Of a stretch of DNA of 5,796 bases, positions 5,300-5,796 are shown piece by piece. The position numbers and the translations under genes are program-made. The notes below the pieces were generated by a model. That model had not been told where the DNA came from. It did no database searches and saw only the letters and a list, made by a program, of their open reading frames with translations. Source of the stretch: JAHFQJ01 sp046050125 (GTDB lineage: Bacteria > Pseudomonadota > Gammaproteobacteria > Burkholderiales > Burkholderiaceae); NCBI GenBank assembly GCA_046050125.1, contig JBJOQB010000155.1, forward strand, positions 1 through 5,796. Reading direction: 5' to 3'. How positions within the stretch are numbered: position 1 is the stretch's first letter; each line of letters begins with the position of its first letter.

Positions 5300-5337
5300 T
5301 TATATTTGATATTAATAGAAATATAATAAGTAAAAAT

Positions 5338-5341
5338 AAGG
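5338..5341 (+). promoter_or_regulatory. Shine-Dalgarno of pilX
   Basis: AAGG (in TAAGG) lies 6 bases before the ATG at 5348, in the 48-base pilW-pilX gap. It supports that ATG as the pilX start. Confidence 0.6.
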
Positions 5342-5347
5342 CAATAT

Positions 5348-5796
5348 ATGAAAAGAAAACAATATAATAACATACGCTTTAGAACATCTAGTGGGTTTGC
5401 TTTACCTTTAGTTTTATTAACGTTTGTATTAATTGCTTTGATATCTTCTGTATCTGTAAGAATGTCATTAATGGACGAAAATTTAGGTAGAAATCAAACA
5501 GATAGAAATATTTCAAAAAAAATGGCTGAGCTTGCATTAATGGACGCTAGAGATGATTTGTTATGTAGTAAAACTATTTCAGGATATGATAAATCTGATG
5601 GTAGAGAGTTTTACAATAATGGTACATTATATGTAGATAATGGCGAATGTGTTGAGGGTTTGTGTGGCAAGCCTAATGGCGATGATGACCCAAAATATTG
5701 GGAGACTTTACATTCAGGCGATACAGAAATTGGTTTTGCGAGATATGGGCAGTTTTCAGGTAGGGATAGTTTAGGTACAGGTTTGTTTGGTTCAGC
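5348..5796 (+). CDS. pilX: Type IV pilus minor pilin PilX, 3' end beyond window
   Basis: This is the third minor pilin of the cluster, open from ATG at 5348 to the window edge (149 full codons). The leader ends RTSSG (12-16), and the mature protein begins FALPLVLLTFVLIALISSVS. Mature position 5 is Leu21, not Glu. This is typical of PilX and of its type II secretion counterpart GspK, which is placed at the tip of the pseudopilus. The conserved PilX N-terminal region follows: a MSLMDENLGRNQTDRN segment (39-54), then KKMAELALMDARDDL (57-71), matching the family's 'AAE.AL.DA' helix. A Cys pair in ECVEGLC (100-106) plus Cys73 probably form disulfides. In related clusters PilX binds PilV/PilW and pilY1 comes next; neither the C-terminus nor pilY1 can be seen here. 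No frameshift or early stop is present in the visible part. Confidence 0.93.
   Translation, partial: MKRKQYNNIRFRTSSGFALPLVLLTFVLIALISSVSVRMSLMDENLGRNQTDRNISKKMAELALMDARDDLLCSKTISGYDKSDGREFYNNGTLYVDNGECVEGLCGKPNGDDDPKYWETLHSGDTEIGFARYGQFSGRDSLGTGLFGS

Noticed and set aside
5396..5412. Missing Glu at mature position 5 of PilX taken as a mutation
   Set aside because: PilX and its counterpart GspK typically lack this glutamate, so Leu21 is the family state and not a defect.

Overview
The window is AT-rich bacterial chromosome, probably from a low-GC Gram-negative of the Betaproteobacteria. The reasons are the Obg sequence, a YciB-type septation protein, and a PilV-PilW-PilX minor pilin cluster like those of beta- and gammaproteobacterial type IVa pili. 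Genus cannot be named from sequence alone, and the betaproteobacterial placement is an inference from overall resemblance.

Layout: two divergent blocks meet in a 455-base intergenic region (3302-3756). Reading left from it on the minus strand are a six-helix PAP2-superfamily phosphatase (2621-3301), the GTPase obg (1357-2478), yciB (771-1331) and an unrecognised 219-residue protein (119-778). The unrecognised gene overlaps yciB by 8 bases and has its Shine-Dalgarno inside yciB. Reading right on the plus strand are pilV (3757-4323), pilW (4364-5299) and the first 149 codons of pilX (5348 to the window edge). Positions 1-118 hold no supportable gene.

How the genes work together: the right block encodes minor pilins processed by the prepilin peptidase. 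In known systems these form a complex that primes pilus assembly and sits at the pilus tip, usually with PilY1 encoded next; a pilY1 gene would lie beyond the right edge. The left block mixes housekeeping functions (Obg in ribosome maturation and stress, YciB at the envelope) with a membrane phosphatase likely acting on a lipid phosphate. The usual rplU-rpmA genes are absent immediately upstream of obg.

Non-coding structure: each of the three likely transcription units is preceded by a candidate extended -10 box (TGnTATAAT or TGnTATACT). A perfect seven-copy hexanucleotide tandem repeat lies between PAP2 and obg. A perfect 20-bp palindrome and a run of five TAATC motifs lie directly before pilV. 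The genes are mostly of ordinary type. The parts that deserve a second look are the unrecognised gene (possible permuted papain-like fold), the hexamer repeat before obg and the operator-like array before pilV. I see no CRISPR array, insertion sequence, tRNA or rRNA.
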